From an uncultured Collinsella sp. (GTDB taxonomy: Bacteria > Actinomycetota > Coriobacteriia > Coriobacteriales > Coriobacteriaceae), in the NCBI GenBank assembly GCA_900554595.1, contig USHZ01000005.1, positions 1-31,823 on the forward strand: a stretch of 31,823 nt of DNA, written 5' to 3'. Numbering within the stretch: position 1 is the stretch's first letter; every line of letters begins with the position of its first letter. Below, piece after piece: positions 24,857 to 31,823 of the stretch. Both the position numbers and the translations under genes were made by a program. The notes beneath the pieces were generated by a model. The model was not told the DNA's origin. It made no database searches and worked only from the letters and a program-made list of their open reading frames with translations.

Positions 24857-25089
24857 TAACAAAAGCTGAAAACTAGGCCGCCCGCGCTCCCAAACATTTA
24901 CGCGGGGTGCGTCGTTTTCTATTGACATTGTATCCCGAATCGCCCAGTCGATTCGGAACATTTTGAAAACTCAAATGCGGGCCCATACTCGCGCTGTGCA
25001 ATGCTGTCAGGCTGCGTTGTCCGGCGCATGAGCTCGCTAATCGGCTATTATTTGTTTAGACAACCTGAGCTGTAGAGGAGTGACTGGCG

Positions 25090-26034
25090 ATGGTGCAGGG
25101 CGCCAAACATATGAAGAGCAATAACGCCGCGGCCAACGGCGGCTCAAGCCCTCAGCCCAAACTCCAGCCCAAGACCAAGCCCAAGCGCCGCCGCAAGCGA
25201 CTGCCGCGCTGGGCCGACCGTCTCATCACCATCGTCATCATCCTTATTGGCGTGGGCCTTATGGCCTGGCCGTGGATTTTGGACCGGCTCGAGGCCTCGG
25301 GCGTGTTCAACCAGATCAGCACGGTGTCCAGCACCGTGGACGCGCTGTCTGTTGAGGAGCGCGAGCGCATCCTGCTCCAGGCGCGTTCCTTTAACGAGCA
25401 GCTTGCCGACGAGGCCACCGAGCTCCCCGCCGACCAGATCGAGCCCTACGCCCAGCAGCTCATCTTTGACCGCGACCCCATGATGAGCTGGGTCGAGATC
25501 CCCTCCATCGACGTGAGCATGCCCATCTACCACGGCACGAGCGAGGAAGTCCTTATGGCGGGCGTCGGCCATCTGGAGGGCACGAGCCTGCCGGTGGGCG
25601 GCACCTCGACGCATTGCGTGCTCACCGCGCATTCGGGCATGCGCAACCTGAGTATGTTCGACGACATCCACTCGCTGGAGCCCGGCGACCTGGTGCTGCT
25701 GCACACCATGAACAAGACGCTCGCCTACAAGATGGTGGACTCCGAGGTGGTGCTGCCCGAGGAGATGGAGTCGCTGACCATCGAGCCCGGCGCCGACAAG
25801 GTGACGCTCGTCACCTGCACGCCCTACGGCGTGAACGACCATCGCCTGCTGGTGCATTGCGTGCGCACCAAGTACAACAAGAAGGATGTCGACAAGCAAA
25901 AGTCGCTGGCCGGCCGCCACTGGGGCAAGCGCGAGTTTGCCGTGCTCATTGTGGTTATAGCCATTGTGCTGTTGCTGCTGGACATCGTGATCCACGCGGT
26001 CCGCAAGCGCCGCAAGGCCAAGGCCTCGGCATAG
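25090..26034 (+). CDS. srtC: Class C (pilin-polymerising) sortase
   Basis: A 314-residue membrane transpeptidase. After a very basic N-terminus (KPKRRRKRLPRWADR), residues about 45-65 form the first membrane helix. The catalytic domain has His181 (LTAHSG), Cys243 (LVTCTPYG) and Arg252 (NDHRLLV), and a second membrane helix lies at about 285-305. Two membrane helices and the TCTPYGVNxHRLLV signature are marks of class C sortases, which cut LPxTG-type signals and link pilins into fibres. The DRDPMMSW segment could be the regulatory lid. The gene follows three sortase substrates and is the only sortase here, so it most likely builds this pilus. GAGGAG lies 9 nt before the ATG at 25090. It is separated from the pilins by a terminator. 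A housekeeping sortase for wall anchoring must be elsewhere. Confidence 0.94.
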   Translation: MVQGAKHMKSNNAAANGGSSPQPKLQPKTKPKRRRKRLPRWADRLITIVIILIGVGLMAWPWILDRLEASGVFNQISTVSSTVDALSVEERERILLQARSFNEQLADEATELPADQIEPYAQQLIFDRDPMMSWVEIPSIDVSMPIYHGTSEEVLMAGVGHLEGTSLPVGGTSTHCVLTAHSGMRNLSMFDDIHSLEPGDLVLLHTMNKTLAYKMVDSEVVLPEEMESLTIEPGADKVTLVTCTPYGVNDHRLLVHCVRTKYNKKDVDKQKSLAGRHWGKREFAVLIVVIAIVLLLLDIVIHAVRKRRKAKASA

Positions 26035-26047
26035 GGCATCGTTCAGA

Positions 26048-26082
26048 ACCACCACAATGGGGACAGGCGCCTTTGTGGTGGT
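26048..26082 (+). repeat. Family B palindromic repeat, copy 6 (degenerate)
   Basis: Arms ACCACCACAATGG (26048-26060) and CCTTTGTGGTGGT (26070-26082) with the same mismatch as copy 5, loop GGACAGGCG, no T-tail. It starts 14 nt after the sortase stop. Confidence 0.93.
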
Positions 26083-26091
26083 CGGGCGCCC

Positions 26092-26156
26092 AAACCATCA
26101 CAACATTCGATGAAAATCTCGATTTTGGCGAAAAGCGTCGAATGTTGTGATGGTTT
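26092..26156. repeat. Family A palindromic repeat, copy 3
   Basis: 19-bp arms (26092-26110 and 26138-26156) identical to the other copies, 27-nt centre containing GAAAATC-TCGATTTTG. It is 10 nt after family B copy 6; here the order is B then A, the reverse of 16135-16255. Confidence 0.95.
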
Positions 26157-26235
26157 TCGTTGTGGGCGGGACGGTTTTCGTTGTGGGCGGGACGGTTTTC
26201 GTTGTGGGCGACGCGGTTTTCGCTATGGACGGTGC
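26152..26235 (+). repeat. Four tandem 21-bp units fused to a family A palindrome
   Basis: The unit starts GGTTTTCGTTGTGGGCGGGA with a final C. Copies 26152-26172 and 26173-26193 are identical, 26194-26214 differs at a few bases near the end, and 26215-26235 is more diverged. The first unit overlaps the last 5 bases of the family A right arm. Confidence 0.92.
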
Positions 26236-26379
26236 GGTTTCGCTGCAGAACCACCAGCCCGCCGCCTGTCAGCCCGCTGCCCTCGTTACGTTTTCGCTGC
26301 ATTTGGGTAAAGCACCTGCTCCAAGCGGCGTTGCCTTGTATACTAGAGCGGTTTATCTGTTATGCGGAAGGGAGCGCCT

Positions 26380-26691
26380 ATGGCACTCAGCGAGAAAGAC
26401 GTGCGCGGCATCGCCGAGTACGCAAAGATCGCACTGACCGATGACGAGCTCACCCAGATGACGTCCTACATGAACGACGCCATCCAGATGCTCGAGCCCG
26501 TCTTGCAATATGACTTGCCCGACGTGGAGCCCACGTTCCATCCCATCGGAAGCCTGTCCAACGTGATGGGCGACGACCTGCGCGAGCCCGAGCGCGACCT
26601 GCCGCTCGACGTTGCGCTCGAAAACGCCGGCAGCGCGCGCAACCGTTACTTCCGCGTGCCGTCCATTTTGGGAGAGGGGGAGAGCGAGTAA
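26380..26691 (+). CDS. gatC: Asp/Glu-tRNA amidotransferase subunit GatC
   Basis: GatC is the small scaffold subunit that holds GatA and GatB together in the enzyme converting Glu-tRNA(Gln), and often Asp-tRNA(Asn), to the amide form. The 103 residues have the family pattern: an N-terminal helix pair (SEKDVRGIAEYAKIALTDDE), then the conserved ending around VEPTFHPI and LREPE, and R-N-R-YFRVPSIL. The ATG at 26380 is preceded by GGAAGGGAG and gives the normal length. The stop overlaps the gatA start (TAATG), so translation is coupled. Confidence 0.95.
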   Translation: MALSEKDVRGIAEYAKIALTDDELTQMTSYMNDAIQMLEPVLQYDLPDVEPTFHPIGSLSNVMGDDLREPERDLPLDVALENAGSARNRYFRVPSILGEGESE

Positions 26692-28205
26692 TGGCGCAGA
26701 GCTTCGATTCCCTTACCGCCGCCCAGATTGCCGCGGGCGTTGCCGCCGGCGACTTTACCGCTACCGAGGTGGCCCAGGCCTCCCTTGCCGCCATCGAGGC
26801 GCGCGAGGGCGGGGTCCAGGCATTCCTGCAGGTGGCGCCCGAGCTTGCGCTCGAGGCCGCTGCGCGCGTGGATGCCGACCGTGCCGCAGACAAGCCGCTG
26901 CCCCCGCTCGCGGGCGTGCCGCTGGCCATCAAGGACAACATGAACCTTGTGGGCACGCGCACCACCTGCGCTTCCCGCATGCTCGGGGACTACCAGAGCG
27001 TCTACACCGCTACCTGCGTCCAGCGCATGCTCGATGCCGGCTGCCTGCCCATGGGCAAGGCCAACATGGACGAGTTTGCCTTTGGCAGCTCTACCGAGAG
27101 CTCGGCCTTCCATCGCACCAACAACCCCTGGGATACCGAGCGCGTGCCCGGCGGCTCCTCGGGTGGCTCCGCTGCCGCCGTCGCCGCGGGCGAGGTCGCG
27201 CTCTCGCTGGGCTCGGACACCGGCGGTTCCATTCGCCAGCCGGCGTCGCTGTGCGGCGTGGTGGGCCTTAAGCCCACGTATGGCGCCGTGAGCCGTTACG
27301 GCGTGGTTGCCTTTGGCTCGTCGCTCGACCAGGTGGGACCCTTTGGCCGCACGGTCGAGGATGTCGCGCTGGCCATGAACGCGCTTACCGGCGCGGGCCA
27401 CGATCCGTACGACTGCACCAGCCAGGACTGCGCCGTCGACTTTACCGAGCATCTCAACGACAGCATCGAGGGCAAACGCGTGGGCGTCATCCCCGCGTTT
27501 ATGGAGGCCGAGGGTCTGACGCCCGAGGTCAAGGCCGCTGTTCAGCGCGCCGCCCAGGAGCTGCAGAACCAGGGCGCCGAGCTCGTGGAGGTCGACCTGC
27601 CGCACCTGGACGCCGCCATCGCCGCCTACTACGTCATCGGCCCGGCCGAGGCGTTCTCCAACTTGGCTCGTTTCGACGGCATTCGCTACGGCTATCAGGA
27701 GGAGGGCTGCGCCAACCTGTCCGACCAGAGCTCGCTTTCGCGCGCCCACGGCTTTGGCGCCGAGGCCAAGCGCCGTCAGATGCTCGGCGCCTACCTGTTG
27801 AGCTCGGGAGTGTACGACAAGTACTACTACGCCGCACAGAAGGCTCGCACACTCATCACGCAGGATTACGACGCCGCGTATGCCAAGGTGGACACCATCC
27901 TCATGCCCGCCTCGCCGCGCACGGCCTTTAAGTTTGGCGAGATCAGCGACCCCACGCAGATGTATCTCTCCGACCTGTATACCATCTCGCTCAACATTTG
28001 CGGCAACGGCGGTATCTCGGTGCCGCTGGGCCTGGGCGAGGACAGCAAGCTGCCCGTTTCTGCCCAGCTGGTGGGCCCGGCGTTTAAGGACCGTCAGCTG
28101 CTCACGTTTGCCCGCGCCCTGGAGCGCGGCTTTGCCGATGCCGCCACGGGTGCGCCCGCGCTTTCCGTAGCGCCCGATTTTGCCGGGAAGGGAGGCGAGC
28201 TGTAA
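26691..28205 (+). CDS. gatA: Asp/Glu-tRNA amidotransferase subunit GatA
   Basis: GatA is the amidase that releases ammonia from glutamine for the GatB reaction. The 504-residue protein shows the amidase-signature catalytic triad: Lys81 (KDNMNLVG), cis-Ser156 (GGSSGGS) and nucleophile Ser180 (DTGGSIRQPAS). Spacing is the same as in known GatA enzymes. The following CGVVGLKPTYGAVSRYG block is also conserved. The start codon overlaps the gatC stop by one base and the stop overlaps the gatB start in the same way, so the three subunits are made in step. Confidence 0.97.
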   Translation: MAQSFDSLTAAQIAAGVAAGDFTATEVAQASLAAIEAREGGVQAFLQVAPELALEAAARVDADRAADKPLPPLAGVPLAIKDNMNLVGTRTTCASRMLGDYQSVYTATCVQRMLDAGCLPMGKANMDEFAFGSSTESSAFHRTNNPWDTERVPGGSSGGSAAAVAAGEVALSLGSDTGGSIRQPASLCGVVGLKPTYGAVSRYGVVAFGSSLDQVGPFGRTVEDVALAMNALTGAGHDPYDCTSQDCAVDFTEHLNDSIEGKRVGVIPAFMEAEGLTPEVKAAVQRAAQELQNQGAELVEVDLPHLDAAIAAYYVIGPAEAFSNLARFDGIRYGYQEEGCANLSDQSSLSRAHGFGAEAKRRQMLGAYLLSSGVYDKYYYAAQKARTLITQDYDAAYAKVDTILMPASPRTAFKFGEISDPTQMYLSDLYTISLNICGNGGISVPLGLGEDSKLPVSAQLVGPAFKDRQLLTFARALERGFADAATGAPALSVAPDFAGKGGEL

Positions 28206-29881
28206 TGAAGGAGCTTTCCGAGGTCCTGCAGGATTGGGAGGCCGTGATCGGCCTGGAGATCCATACCGAGCTCACCGCACTCGATACCAAGATGTTCTGC
28301 AACTGCAAGCTCAGCCACGACGACGAGCCCAACGCCAACGTGTGCCCGGTGTGCCTGGGCCTGCCCGGCGCGCTGCCGGTGCCCAACAGGCGCGCCATCG
28401 AGAGCATCGTCAAGGCCGGTCTCGCCACCAACTGCGAGATCCAGCGCCACTCGATGTTCTACCGCAAGCACTACTTCTATCCCGATATGGCCAAGAACTT
28501 CCAGACCACGCAGGGTCCGGTCGCCTTTGCCATGTACGGTCACCTGGACCTGGACGTGACCGGTCGCGGTGCCGCCGAGCGCCCCGACTGCGCGTTTGGC
28601 GAGGCCGAGGCCCAGAGCCTGGCGAGCGCTTCGGCCAACGCCGAGGGCCTGTCCACGTCCATGACGTCGACCATGCGCGAGGGCAACCAGCGCGCCGGCC
28701 ACCTGGCCAGCTACGATGCGTCCAACCTGCAGATGCCCGAGCGTCGCGAGGACGGTTCCTACACGGTGCCCATCCGCATCCTGCGCATCCACATGGAGGA
28801 GGACGCCGCCAAGATGGTTCACGTGGGCGGCGCCGAGGGCCGCATTACCGCCGCGGCCGAGTCGCTTGTCGACTACAACCGCTGCGGTACGCCGCTCATC
28901 GAGCTTGTCACCGAGCCCGATCTGCGCACGCCCGAGGAGGCTCGCCTGTTTATGGAGAAGCTCCGTCGCATCTTTGTGACGCTGGGCATTTCCGATTGCT
29001 CCATGGAGAAGGGTTCCATGCGCTGCGACGGCAACGTGTCGCTGCGCCGCCGCGGCGAGACCAAGCTGGGCACCAAGACCGAGCTCAAGAACCTCAACTC
29101 GTTTAAGAGCCTGCATGACGGCCTTGCCTACGAGATCTGCCGCCAGGCCGAGGTGCTCGAGGAGGGCGGCATCATCTATCAGGAGACCCGCCACTGGGAG
29201 CCCAGCCGCAAGCGCACCGTGGTCATGCGTGTGAAGGAAACGGCAGACGACTATCGTCTGTTCCCCGATCCCGACCTGGCGCCGTTCGACCTGGACGACG
29301 AGTTTATCGACCGTTGCCGTGGCGAGATTCCCGAGCTGCCCGATGCCAAGTGCGCCCGTTTTGAGGCCGACTTTGGCATTAAGGCGGCCGACGCCGAGCA
29401 GATCGCCGGCGACCCGGAGTTTGCCGACTTCTTTGAGGCCGCCGCTGCCGGTATGGCCGGCAAGGAGGCCCAGACGGTTGCAAACCTGCTGGTGAACGAG
29501 ATGATCGCCTACCTTAAGGGCGCAGGCGTGTCGCTCGCCGAGTCCGGCATCGCGCCGGCTCAGGTGGCGGCACTCGCCAAGCTGCTGGCGACCGATGCCA
29601 TCAGCTCCAACCAGGCGCACGAGGTCTTTGAGGCCATGGCCCAGACCGGCGACGACCCCAACAAGATCGTCGACGAGCGTGGTATGCGTCAGGTGAGCGA
29701 TGCCGGCGCGCTGCAGCCGATCGTGGACGAGGTACTGGCAAACTGTGCCGAGCAGGCGCAGCAGTATCGTGACGGCAACCAGAAAGTCATCGGCTTTTTG
29801 GTGGGCCAGTGCATGAAGGCGAGCCGCGGCAAGGGCAACCCTAAGCTCTTCAACGAGTTGCTGAGAACGTCGCTCTCGTAA
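28205..29881 (+). CDS. gatB: Asp/Glu-tRNA amidotransferase subunit GatB, with an insertion
   Basis: GatB binds the mischarged tRNA, phosphorylates its Glu or Asp and transfers ammonia from GatA. Visible are the N-terminal VIGLEIHTEL, the zinc-site cysteines (CNCKL...CPVCLGLPG), RIHMEEDAAK, LVDYNRCGTPLIELVTEPD and a C-terminal YqeY-like tail domain. At 558 residues it is longer than the usual 470-500. The excess is mostly a stretch of about 65-70 residues between GHLDLDVTG (about residue 117) and IRILRIHMEED (about 190), where other GatB proteins have a short loop. The frame runs cleanly through it, so it is a real insertion and not a frameshift. A terminator follows at 29948. Confidence 0.95.
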   Translation: MKELSEVLQDWEAVIGLEIHTELTALDTKMFCNCKLSHDDEPNANVCPVCLGLPGALPVPNRRAIESIVKAGLATNCEIQRHSMFYRKHYFYPDMAKNFQTTQGPVAFAMYGHLDLDVTGRGAAERPDCAFGEAEAQSLASASANAEGLSTSMTSTMREGNQRAGHLASYDASNLQMPERREDGSYTVPIRILRIHMEEDAAKMVHVGGAEGRITAAAESLVDYNRCGTPLIELVTEPDLRTPEEARLFMEKLRRIFVTLGISDCSMEKGSMRCDGNVSLRRRGETKLGTKTELKNLNSFKSLHDGLAYEICRQAEVLEEGGIIYQETRHWEPSRKRTVVMRVKETADDYRLFPDPDLAPFDLDDEFIDRCRGEIPELPDAKCARFEADFGIKAADAEQIAGDPEFADFFEAAAAGMAGKEAQTVANLLVNEMIAYLKGAGVSLAESGIAPAQVAALAKLLATDAISSNQAHEVFEAMAQTGDDPNKIVDERGMRQVSDAGALQPIVDEVLANCAEQAQQYRDGNQKVIGFLVGQCMKASRGKGNPKLFNELLRTSLS

Positions 29882-29947
29882 GAGGGCCCCTCGGTTCCGT
29901 GACGACTCGGCCGTTCGGGTCAGGTAGGCTGATAGGAAAGATGGTGA

Positions 29948-29976
29948 CGGAGGCGCAAAATGCGCCTCCGCCTTTT
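29948..29976 (+). terminator. Intrinsic terminator of the gatCAB operon
   Basis: CGGAGGCGCA-AAA-TGCGCCTCCG, a perfect 10-bp stem (29948-29970), followed by CC and TTTT. Confidence 0.85.
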
Positions 29977-30008
29977 GAATGTGATGAAAGTGTGGCGAAA
30001 TGAGCTTA

Positions 30009-30083
30009 AAACTTCCGTAAATGTGATAAATATCACGTTTTACCTAGGGTAAAATGTGGGAAATATCACGTTTACGGAAGTTT
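30009..30083. promoter_or_regulatory. Nested palindrome upstream of the AAA ATPase gene
   Basis: Outer arms of 20 bp (30009-30028 and 30064-30083) match except for one G-T pair. Inside lie TTTTACC-TAG-GGTAAAA (30038-30054) and GTGATA-AA-TATCAC (30023-30036). TATCACGTTT occurs twice in the same orientation (30031-30040, 30064-30073). The block ends 20 nt before the start codon, a position suited to an operator or an RNA cruciform. Confidence 0.65.
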
Positions 30084-30102
30084 CTTTGCGGGAGGTTCGG
30101 TC

Positions 30103-31457
30103 ATGCAGCGAGACATCATTGCCAAGCTTAACGCTTGGAAAGCGTCAGAATATCGTAAGCCGCTTATCCTTAAGGGGGCGCGCCAGGTTGGAAAGACGTG
30201 GGCGCTTAAGGAGTTCGGCCGAACCTCGTACCTCAATTTTGTGTATCTGACGCTCGAGGAGCCGTCACCTGGGGTACAGAGCGAGTACGCTCAGTTTTTC
30301 GAAGGTACGCGCGATCCTCGACGGATCATCTCAAATCTTTCCCTGGCACTTGGACAGCCGGTAACACTCTCATCTTCTTCGATGAGATCCAGGATTGTCC
30401 TTCTGCAGTCGGCGCCCTTAAATACTTCTGTGACGAGGCCCCCGAGTATCACGTCGCATGCGCAGGGTCTTTGTTGGGCGTTCGCTTGTCCCGTGAGACC
30501 AGCGCTTTTCCGGTGGGAAAGGTCGAGTTCATGGAGATGCGCCCCATGAGCTTTTCCGAGTTTCTGAAAGCCGAGGGCGCTGCAAACTACGACGAATACC
30601 TTGGCGGCCTGGATCAGATCGAGACAGTGCCCGATTTCTTCCATGTCCGTCTCGTCGAGCATCTTCGTCGTTATTTTGCATGCGGCGGCATGCCAGAGGC
30701 TCTTGGCCGGTGGGTGGAGACGGGCGATATCGTTCAGGTCGATAAGGTGTTGTCTGATCTCTTGGATTCCTACGAGCGCGATTTTGCCAAGCATGGTGGC
30801 CGTGCGCAGTTTGCCAAGCTTTCACAAATATGGAACTCGATTCCAGCTCAGTTGGCGCGCGAGAACAAAAAGTTCGTTTGGGGTGCGGTGCGCGAGGGGG
30901 CTCGTGCTCGAGAATACGAGGATGCTCTGGAATGGCTTGCCGATGCTGGGCTCATCACGGCGGTTCGCCTTAATGCTGCCGGTGGTGTGCCGCTCTCTGC
31001 GTACGATGACCTCAAGGCATTTAAAGTCTACTGTCTTGATGTCGGCTTGCTGCGCCGCATGGCAAGGCTGGATGCGTCCGCTTTTGCCATCTCGGATGCG
31101 CTATTTTCGGAGTTCAAAGGTTCGTTCGCCGAGAACTATGTGCTTCAGGCATTACTTTCACAGTTAGATGCTGCTCCGCGTTATTGGACAAACGAGAAGC
31201 CGAAGCACGAAGTCGATTTTTTGATTCAAGTCGGAAACGAAATCGTTCCCGTCGAGGTCAAATCGGGAGAGGTCGTTCATTCCAAGAGCCTTAAGTACTA
31301 TGCCGACAAGCATGCGGAGACGACTCCATTGAGGGTCCGCTACTCACTTAAGAACCTAAAGCTCGACGACGGGGTGCTCAACATTCCGTTGTATTTGGCT
31401 GATCGATCTGTCCCTCTTATCAAAAAGGCGCTTGATCGTGCACATCTTGACGTTTAG
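30103..31457 (+). pseudogene. AAA_14/DUF4143 ATPase gene, disrupted by a one-base frameshift
   Basis: The intact product would be about 450 residues. The first frame (from ATG 30103) carries Walker A GARQVGKTW (about residues 24-32) and ends usefully at LGQP (nt 30349-30360). The next frame continues at nt 30363 with NTLIFFDEIQDC (Walker B), ACAGSLLGVRLS and the DUF4143 domain. It ends with EVDFLIQ...PVEVKSG (nt 31208-31266), which resembles a PD-(D/E)xK nuclease core. One lost G in CCGGTAAC would join them as P-G-N-T-L-I-F-F-D-E, the family consensus. Such ATPases are common in gut anaerobes and have no settled function. A sequencing error is possible; so is a very recent mutation, since the rest of the second frame is intact. 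GGGAGG lies before the ATG. Confidence 0.88.
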
Positions 31458-31521
31458 ATCCTGGGTGAGCTGACGGGCGGCGGCTAATTAATCGCTCCGT
31501 TACGGCCAGGGAGCTTGGGCC

Positions 31522-31823
31522 TTAGCGATGCTTGCTTCGCCAAGCCGTGGGTGTCATGCCGGTGTATTGTTTGAAGGCTTGGGTGAAGGCGGCCTGCTGA
31601 GGGTAGCCTAGACGCTCTGCCACCTGCGCTATCGTGAGCGCGCTATCGGCCAAAAGGTCCTGTGCTCGCTCCATACGGCGTCTGCGAATGTAGGCGCCCA
31701 GGGACTCGCCGGTTTGGGCCTTAAAGGTGGCGCATAGTTTGGAGCGGCTTGTGTAGAGCCTCTCGGCCACCTCGTTGATACCCACACGTCTGCCTTTGTC
31801 GAGCGCGCGCTCAATCATTGCCG
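31522..31823 (-). CDS. AraC-family regulator, C-terminal DNA-binding part (5' end outside)
   Basis: About 98 residues are visible, read leftwards from the window edge with no stop codon at the right side, so the N-terminus is outside. They form the two helix-turn-helix motifs of an AraC/XylS domain: INEVAERLYTSRSKLCATFKAQTGESLGAYIRR in register with the first, then TIAQVAERLGYPQQAAFTQAFKQYTGMTPTAWR, the classical family signature, as the second. The protein ends just after it. The sensing domain and target are not visible. The only in-window ATG (31818 on the minus strand) is probably internal. Confidence 0.9.
   Translation of the reverse strand, partial: AMIERALDKGRRVGINEVAERLYTSRSKLCATFKAQTGESLGAYIRRRRMERAQDLLADSALTIAQVAERLGYPQQAAFTQAFKQYTGMTPTAWRSKHR

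Larger units (their letters stand above)
24549..25089. other. Gene-free spacer between pilins and sortase
   Basis: 541 bp without a supportable gene. It holds the strong terminator at 24649-24685, two adjacent perfect hairpins at 24805-24825 and 24829-24856, and a dyad CCGAATCG/CGATTCGG (24935-24956). TTGACA (24922-24927) has no good plus-strand partner. TATTAT (25046-25051) is a possible sortase -10, 39 nt before its start. Minus-strand frames crossing this region are shadows that run into the pilin gene. Confidence 0.6.
26035..26379. other. Repeat-rich spacer between sortase and gatC
   Basis: 345 bp with no gene. It contains family B copy 6, family A copy 3, a 21-bp tandem array, and then a candidate gatC promoter (-10 TATACT at 26339-26344, -35 unclear). 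Short open frames here simply translate the repeats. Confidence 0.8.

Noticed and set aside
24254..24961. Minus-strand frame of 235 codons across the pilin-sortase spacer
   Set aside because: It crosses the pilin terminator and the 3' end of the pilin gene and has no recognisable domain.
26152..26235. Possible CRISPR array
   Set aside because: The units are directly adjacent with no spacers and there are no cas genes.
26160..26444. Short frame with a heptapeptide repeat (FSLWAGR) and a matching minus-strand frame
   Set aside because: It is only the translation of the 21-bp tandem array and runs into gatC in the wrong frame.
30103..31457. Programmed ribosomal frameshift in the ATPase gene
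   Set aside because: There is no slippery heptamer at 30355-30366, and intact relatives of this family are single-frame.

Overview
The window looks like a chromosomal segment of a high-GC gut actinobacterium of the class Coriobacteriia, most likely Collinsella. This is inferred from base composition, GatCAB, a sortase-built pilus, a BglG-controlled beta-glucoside PTS and Gram-positive surface-protein signals. There is no rRNA or other marker gene to prove it, and I see no tRNA, CRISPR array, intact insertion sequence or phage gene.

Layout. 1-1532: 3' part of ligA (NAD-dependent DNA ligase), facing a minus-strand MATE exporter gene (1688-3034) across a bidirectional terminator. 3296-7016: two overlapping genes for a heterodimeric ABC exporter with one degenerate ATP site. 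7263-9621: molybdenum cofactor genes, moaA followed by a moaC-mobB fusion. 9793-10377: a histidine-phosphatase gene. 10500-14618: a beta-glucoside operon with a leader RNA switch, a BglG-type antiterminator, PTS enzyme IIBC (no IIA domain) and a 6-phospho-beta-glucosidase. 14854-17166: an MFS transporter and a Cof-type HAD phosphatase. 17214-26034: an AT-rich leader and a pilus cluster made of a large beta-helix sortase substrate, a GC-rich minor pilin, a major pilin and a class C sortase. 26380-29881: gatC-gatA-gatB, translationally coupled. 30009-31457: an AAA/DUF4143 ATPase gene broken by one frameshift, preceded by an elaborate palindrome. 31522-31823: the C-terminal end of an AraC-type regulator on the minus strand.

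How it works together. The pilus block is self-contained: the sortase would join the three substrates, which carry three different sorting motifs (LPLSG, MPSTG, LPLTG). The beta-glucoside block is also a unit: PTS uptake gives phosphorylated glucosides, the glucosidase cleaves them, and BglG should act on the leader RNA in front of its own gene.

The most unusual signal lies between genes. Two families of long palindromes recur just downstream of stop codons. Family A has three 65-nt copies with 19-bp arms and a constant 27-nt centre. Family B has six copies with 12-16-bp arms and a conserved asymmetric core. A third hairpin at 9621-9659 shares the family B core but has different arms. They look like gene-end hairpins that spread as repeats; no mobilising gene is in the window. 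One family A copy has a 21-bp tandem repeat growing from its right arm.
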